From contig JAXGYX010000001.1 in assembly GCA_040772065.1 (NCBI GenBank), positions 1,674,001 to 1,738,000 on the forward strand: a stretch of 64,000 nt of DNA, given 5' to 3'. Both the position numbers and the translations under genes were made by a program. Origin of the DNA: JAXGYX01 sp040772065 (GTDB lineage Bacteria; Bacillota; Clostridia; Saccharofermentanales; Fastidiosipilaceae). Each line of letters begins with the position of its first letter. Position 1 is the stretch's first letter. The notes below the pieces were generated by a model. It searched no databases. It was given only the letters and a program-made list of their open reading frames with translations, and was not told the origin of the DNA. Positions 59,577 to 64,000 of the stretch are shown piece by piece.

Positions 59577-62042
59577 TTATATTTGTTTAGGCAGCCAATC
59601 CCAGAGCCTTAGATCCTCTTGCCCCAGCGACCACATGCAGACACCTCGAAGCTTCCACCGATAAGCCGCTTCGTTTGCCCAAAAGACAAGGCTATCCACG
59701 TCCTGGTAGTAGAGAATGGAAAAGCCATCCGAATCGCCGAGAAAAAGCCTAGAAATCCAAATGTTAATGTCACGGGGTATGATTTTTACTTGATAGTCGT
59801 TTCCACAGGTCAGGTGTAGAAGCTCGGAATGAAAGAACTCATAATCAAGTGAGATCTCCTCAGCTCGAGTTTCGTGTTCATCAATATCAGAAATCACTGT
59901 AAAGACTTGAAATTCATCATCCCAAGTGACTCCTGTTCTCGGAATTCGTCCAAAACTTGAGGATCTTCCGTCTGGCATCAGGACATCAAACCGTTCATAG
60001 GGTTCATATGTATAAGCATCACCTACTCGAAAGAGCTGACAGTGCACTTTGTTATCGGCTTGTATACCAGCAAACCCTCCCGTACTGGTAGCTGTTGCCG
60101 TGAAGCGAAGTGTCTGTGATGCACCTGAATAGACTCGGACAAGGTTACCTCGCTTTCGCATCTCAAGCGTATATACCAATGGAGAGTCACGGATCTTTGC
60201 TTTTGGAGTTTTTTCGATTGATACAGCGTAAGATCCTTTAAGCTCGCTGCCCTTGTATAACTCCAGTGCTTGAGACATGTAGTTGAAACAACAGAAAAGC
60301 TCACCTAAAAAGATGCCTGCCCTTCCCATAAAATTTTCAGGGAAAATCATCTGCGCACGAAGGTGTAAGTCATTGAAGTTTCCATAATTTAATGCGAGAC
60401 GCCCATTACCTTCAAGCTGTGAATAGGGCCTTAATGCACTTGAATCTTCGTCCTGCCAAACATTCCAGCCACCTTCAAGCACTGTCCAATAACTTTTAGG
60501 GATGGGTGGGTTATCTCTAAAATCTTCATACCATATGAGAGCAGAATCTGCTTTTCTACGTAGCATCTCAAAGGTTAAATTAAAACCTTCTCTTGGCCCT
60601 GTCATCACCCCGTTTATATCTTTAAATTTCCTCGGCGAAAGGGAGTAATTTGCCTCCCCGCAAGCGGTGCTTTCTGTAAAGTCACTACACACCTTGAAGC
60701 CATACACTTGCACGCCTGGTGTAGCAACAGAAGCAGTCAGGCTATGTTCTCCTGCTTCAAGCGCCACTTTACTCCATGCCTTCTTCCAGAATGTAGATCT
60801 CCAATAGGGCCACCATAGTCGGTCTTCTTGAAAATGTTTCTGATTTCCATTTAACGAGAGATAGAGACCGTTTTTATCCCAAGAAGGAAAACCTAACCTT
60901 ACGCCGATATCGTAAACACCCGTTTCCTCCACCGTGAAATTATAGGTAGCACTCCCACCTTCGCCGAGTGTGATCAAATTATCCGAAATAGTGACAATGC
61001 CCGAATAACTGTCTGGTCTTGCGATTCTGTCAACTATCACATCTCCAAATTTCGTCTTTTGAGTTTTACCATAGGAAGTGAGGTATCGCCTCCGATTGTA
61101 AACTTCCCCCATCTGCGGGTACTCGTAGCTAATGGCATCGCGCCCTTCCATATAATCGTAAACATGCGGTAAAGCCCAGGGCACTTTATCGTAATCATCC
61201 CAATAAGCGATGATAGGAATCTGAGGAGATGCAGGTGCTGTTTCTTTGAACTGATAGTAGCCCGTCATCCAGTTCTTTGCTCCGTAATAGGTATGCGACA
61301 CGCCCCGGTAATAATCTCCCAGGTTCTCCGGCGTGTCGTAAATCTGCCAGTTCCAGCCGTAAGCCGGCATACCGAAGTAAATCTTTGACGCCGGCATCAC
61401 GGATAGGGCATAGTCGTAGATACCTTCCAGCCAATCCCTTGGAGACACCGGCCCCGGAGCAGAACCCGCCCAAGCCATGCCGTAACTCATAATGGATGCC
61501 GTATCGCAGTAAGGAGCAAGGTCAGCATAAACGCACCAGTTCTCTCCGCCGACCGAGCCGTTCACGCTGGTCATGCCGGGAAGGCAGATGTTGATGCGTT
61601 TTCTTGCATCATAACTTTTCACGGCATGATGGATATTCTGAAACATTGCTGTGGACTTCGCCGCTGTGGAATAATCTCCACCACCTTCAAGGTCAATATC
61701 CACTCCATCGCACCAGGGGTATTTTTGCATGATGCGGATAAGTTCGGATAAGAACATATCCTGTGCGCCGTTTGTATTCTCCCGTATTGCTTTAAAGATA
61801 GGATTGTAGCCGTCATTTGCCACCGTTAAAAGCCAGCGGATATGCGGCCACTGCTGAATATAAGGCATCATGTTCGAGATGGAGACTCCTGATTCGTAGA
61901 TTTCGCCAGTCGCCCTTACCTTAAAAGAAAAAAGACCGATCTGACTGATGCGGTCTCCATATTTGCTTAAAGCTTCATACATCCTGGCATTTCCCATAAA
62001 GGTCCAGACCATGATCTCTTTATTTTTCAATGGGTTAATCAA
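59577..62042 (-). CDS. Prophage tail-associated protein with GH18 glycosidase domain
   Basis: This 821-residue protein has an N-terminal glycoside hydrolase 18 barrel (about residues 1-340). The catalytic motif WCDGVDIDLEGGGD matches DxxDxDxE with an intact acid Glu; PASKIYFGMPAYGWNWQIYDT and IIAYWDDYDKVPW are further barrel strands. A CBM-like jelly-roll follows (GGSATYNFTVEETGVYDIGVRLGF), and the C-terminus is unassigned. It starts at TTG overlapping the upstream stop (TTGA). Position between tail genes and holin suggests a tail-tip or fibre protein that degrades cell-wall polysaccharide, perhaps N-acetylglucosaminidase-like. Confidence 0.85.
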   Translation of the reverse strand: MINPLKNKEIMVWTFMGNARMYEALSKYGDRISQIGLFSFKVRATGEIYESGVSISNMMPYIQQWPHIRWLLTVANDGYNPIFKAIRENTNGAQDMFLSELIRIMQKYPWCDGVDIDLEGGGDYSTAAKSTAMFQNIHHAVKSYDARKRINICLPGMTSVNGSVGGENWCVYADLAPYCDTASIMSYGMAWAGSAPGPVSPRDWLEGIYDYALSVMPASKIYFGMPAYGWNWQIYDTPENLGDYYRGVSHTYYGAKNWMTGYYQFKETAPASPQIPIIAYWDDYDKVPWALPHVYDYMEGRDAISYEYPQMGEVYNRRRYLTSYGKTQKTKFGDVIVDRIARPDSYSGIVTISDNLITLGEGGSATYNFTVEETGVYDIGVRLGFPSWDKNGLYLSLNGNQKHFQEDRLWWPYWRSTFWKKAWSKVALEAGEHSLTASVATPGVQVYGFKVCSDFTESTACGEANYSLSPRKFKDINGVMTGPREGFNLTFEMLRRKADSALIWYEDFRDNPPIPKSYWTVLEGGWNVWQDEDSSALRPYSQLEGNGRLALNYGNFNDLHLRAQMIFPENFMGRAGIFLGELFCCFNYMSQALELYKGSELKGSYAVSIEKTPKAKIRDSPLVYTLEMRKRGNLVRVYSGASQTLRFTATATSTGGFAGIQADNKVHCQLFRVGDAYTYEPYERFDVLMPDGRSSSFGRIPRTGVTWDDEFQVFTVISDIDEHETRAEEISLDYEFFHSELLHLTCGNDYQVKIIPRDINIWISRLFLGDSDGFSILYYQDVDSLVFWANEAAYRWKLRGVCMWSLGQEDLRLWDWLPKQI

Positions 62043-62611
62043 AACAGCTCACCCCCTTCATCCATTTCCTGCAAGGCAAACAACACTCTGGCAGATTTCC
62101 CTTGAGGGAGTTCTACATTGTGCTTGGAGTCCCAAGCCGCACTGTAAGAATAAAAGCCTTCTTTTTGAAAGGGCTGTCCATTTTTTGTTGTGCTTCTCTC
62201 CGATGCGGAGAAACTTAGCTCGTCATCCTTTTGAAGGGCATCCGGGAAATAGGCTCTTTGTCCGCCTGCCGCTTGCGAAATGGTTATGCCTTCCATATCC
62301 GATTTTGGATAAAGCTTCAGATCAAGACCTGTTGAGGTCTTTCCTAGATTAAAAAGAATCAGCGTTTCCTCCCCACGGACGATGCCGTTATACCAGACAG
62401 GTTCTTTTATAGTTTCACCCTCACGCTCTTTTTGAAGCATGGTTTCCGTATGCGGATGAAAGCCCGTCACCCGATCGCCCTCCTGCAGCATGAGGTCTGT
62501 GATCCAAACGGTGCCTGACATATCTGTTAAAAGCGGCTTTATCGTCACCGAAACAACCCGCTCATCTTCTTTTTTATTGATGGTCTCAGAAAGCCTATAA
62601 AACTTCTTCAT
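62039..62611 (-). CDS. Prophage tail/baseplate protein of unknown function
   Basis: 190 residues from ATG 62609-62611. The segment VSVTIKPLLTDMSGTVWITDLMLQEGDRVTGFHPHTETML resembles domains found near phage tail proteins and is similar in pattern to the neighbouring 65-residue protein (RILVTDILLQGGSAATGWVPHPSEI), suggesting related modules. ARVLFALQEMDEGGELF ends it. Its stop overlaps the GH18 start. Specific role unknown. Confidence 0.7.
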   Translation of the reverse strand: MKKFYRLSETINKKEDERVVSVTIKPLLTDMSGTVWITDLMLQEGDRVTGFHPHTETMLQKEREGETIKEPVWYNGIVRGEETLILFNLGKTSTGLDLKLYPKSDMEGITISQAAGGQRAYFPDALQKDDELSFSASERSTTKNGQPFQKEGFYSYSAAWDSKHNVELPQGKSARVLFALQEMDEGGELF

Positions 62612-62615
62612 AGCA

Positions 62616-62813
62616 TCACCCGTCCAGAGAATAACGAATCTCAGAAGGATGCGGCACCCAGCCTGTAGCGGCAGATCCACCTTGCAGGAGAATGTCCGTC
62701 ACTAATATCCTCCCGGTGCAGTTGGAGATAAAGATGCGCACCGTGATGGATTTCAGCCGTGACATGTAGCCTTTAGGCGCAACAGTATCTTTCACTTTTC
62801 TAAAATACGCCAT
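62616..62813 (-). CDS. Small prophage structural protein
   Basis: 65 residues starting MAYFRKVKDTVAPKGYMSRL, with RILVTDILLQGGSAATGWVPHPSEIRY. The latter segment is related to part of the next gene. GGAGGG precedes the ATG, 14 bp after the tail protein gene. Conserved-looking but no name known to me. Confidence 0.65.
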   Translation of the reverse strand: MAYFRKVKDTVAPKGYMSRLKSITVRIFISNCTGRILVTDILLQGGSAATGWVPHPSEIRYSLDG

Positions 62814-62827
62814 CTCTGCATCCCTCC

Positions 62828-64000
62828 TTAGTAAAGGTCAATAAATCGTGTCTCGACAGTCCCGTCCTCATACTCTATTTCCACTTCCACACCAACCTGG
62901 GAATTATCCGAGAGTTTTTCCAGATTTTCCGAAGCGATGGCAAGAGAAAGCGTGTAGCTTTGCCTGTTTGACGGATAGACGGTCTGCGCCATTGATTTAG
63001 TAAGGCCTGCTGCACCTTCTGCCTTGAAAGCAGCAGTACCCGTACCGCCTGTCTCTGCCACTGCTTCAAATCCGGAGTTCAGCCAATACGCCATGCCGTC
63101 GTCCGCTCTCGAGTTTTTAAGATGGTTAAAAGGCACCATGTCACTGATGTTTCCTCCTCCGAAAGCACCTGCTCCTTCCAAGGTGTCCGCTATGGTTTCC
63201 AGCCTTTCAACGGAGGAACCGAGATTTTTCAAAGTCGTAGAAAGCTCCAACACCGTATCCCAAGGTTCCTGCAGGTTATATTCTCTCCTCACAATCCTTG
63301 TCGTAACAGAAATCCCCAGCTCCTTGTCTTCCACAAGCACATAGTCTCCCAGTGACCAGGCTTCATGTGAAAAGCCCGTAAGGACAGATAAGTCCATCGC
63401 ATGGAGGACATAAGAGATTTTCGGTTTGGCATACTGACTAAGCCGCATCGCAGTGAATTCTTTCATCTGGTAGGGATTAGTAAAGGAAGAACAGTCAAGT
63501 GTGGAGATGCGTACATCATTCGAGTAGGAAAAATCCTCCAAATAAGGCTTTCCATTGTTGATGTCGGAGAAAGTCATGCCATCTGCTCCTATCGCATATA
63601 GGCGCGTTATTAGATTTCTCGTATCGACCACCCGTTCAATGCTCTTCATGTTCTTCTTATAGGCAAAGAGCGCACCGCTGTCCCTGCCGCTCACCGTGTA
63701 GAGATGAACGAGCCTGTTGGGACAGTCAAAGACCAGGTCTCCACCGTGAAGGCTTGCGACAGCGCGAAGGATGGAGAGGGCGTTTTTCTCTGAAGAAACC
63801 CAAGTACGCTTTGTCTTGACATTCACCGTACCCACACTCCAGTCCGTACCCTCAAGGGCATAGGCCATCGCTGTTTCCGCCGTCTCCGCATCAAAGCTTT
63901 TTTCTTCTTTTCGGACACTGAATGTCAGATCATAAAACTCCGCTTCGGCATAGACTTCCGTCACAGTATTTCCTGTAGAATCCTTGATATCATTGATGGT
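62828..64000 (-). CDS. Prophage tail protein (siphovirus tail/endopeptidase type), partial
   Basis: The frame is open to the right edge, so the N-terminus lies beyond the window; 390 C-terminal residues are seen. WVSSEKNALSILRAVASLHGGDLVFDCPNRLVHLYTVSGRDSGALFAYKKNMKSIERVVDTRNLITRLYAIGADG is typical of phage minor structural/tail endopeptidase proteins (Prophage_tail type). The C-terminus carries a carbohydrate-binding-like module (MVPFNHLKNSRADDGMAYWLNSGFE...). First visible gene of the tail module. Confidence 0.85.
   Translation of the reverse strand, partial: TINDIKDSTGNTVTEVYAEAEFYDLTFSVRKEEKSFDAETAETAMAYALEGTDWSVGTVNVKTKRTWVSSEKNALSILRAVASLHGGDLVFDCPNRLVHLYTVSGRDSGALFAYKKNMKSIERVVDTRNLITRLYAIGADGMTFSDINNGKPYLEDFSYSNDVRISTLDCSSFTNPYQMKEFTAMRLSQYAKPKISYVLHAMDLSVLTGFSHEAWSLGDYVLVEDKELGISVTTRIVRREYNLQEPWDTVLELSTTLKNLGSSVERLETIADTLEGAGAFGGGNISDMVPFNHLKNSRADDGMAYWLNSGFEAVAETGGTGTAAFKAEGAAGLTKSMAQTVYPSNRQSYTLSLAIASENLEKLSDNSQVGVEVEIEYEDGTVETRFIDLY

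Noticed and set aside
1..64000. CRISPR array
   Set aside because: No regularly spaced direct repeats were found; the only tandem repeat is the 18-bp pair at 47979-48014.
1..64000. tRNA or rRNA genes
   Set aside because: I did not see cloverleaf-like sequences or GTTCGAATC-type T-loops with CCA, nor any rRNA stretch. This was by eye only, so tRNAscan would be decisive.

Overview
The window looks like a chromosomal stretch from an anaerobic, saccharolytic Bacillota (Clostridia-like) bacterium. Strong AGGAGG-type ribosome-binding sites precede most genes. Lipoproteins, ABC sugar importers of the CUT2 class and AraC, TetR and MgtE families are of Firmicutes type. I cannot name the species. By eye the composition is mosaic: roughly 1-22 kb and 43-47 kb are GC-richer, 33-43 kb and 48-56 kb are clearly AT-richer, and 57.6-64 kb is a prophage of intermediate composition.

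Layout. 1-6 kb: the end of a ribosome hibernation factor gene, then a five-gene oligopeptide/dipeptide (Opp/Dpp) ABC importer on the minus strand. 6-10 kb: GAPDH of an unusual long type, an old-yellow-enzyme reductase and a biotin ligase. 9.5-12.7 kb: a cobalt ECF importer (cbiM-N-Q-O) behind a cobalamin riboswitch with an intrinsic terminator; birA is the last gene of this unit. 12.7-22 kb: a cysteine-synthase-like enzyme, an SDR, a Gfo/Idh/MocA dehydrogenase with a divergent AraC regulator, Ogt, MgtE and an ABC-2 exporter pair.

22.5-32 kb: a catabolic block with a Gfo/Idh dehydrogenase, two zinc alcohol dehydrogenases, a creatininase-fold hydrolase and a TIM-barrel epimerase. This matches the IolG-IolM-IolN-IolO inositol route known from Thermotoga maritima. 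A XylFGH-type sugar importer lies on the same strand. 33.5-41 kb: a second polyol locus with iolI, an AraC regulator, iolG and a RbsABC-type importer. It is surrounded by mobile elements: a deleted IS3 copy, IS3 and IS256 wreckage, and an intact IS6-like element that has landed just upstream of the importer ATPase gene with a visible 8-bp target duplication. 42.7-48 kb: galM, xylB and xylA with a divergent AraC regulator.

48-56 kb: an AT-rich accessory island. It holds a CmpB-like membrane protein, a radical SAM/SPASM protein facing a divergent paralogue that has lost the cluster-binding cysteines, a DUF2974 lipase-like protein, two TetR regulators, an extra YidC insertase and an HD-domain protein. 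Palindromic operators are visible at two promoters. 56.06-57.53 kb: a complete IS3-family element with 3-bp target duplication. 57.6-64 kb: the lysis and tail end of a prophage (amidase endolysin, holin, a GH18-containing tail protein and tail proteins), running off the right edge.

Main points of interest: the paired inositol-type loci and their disruption by insertion sequences, the radical SAM / cysteine-less partner pair with operator repeats, and the natural deletion series of one IS3 element.
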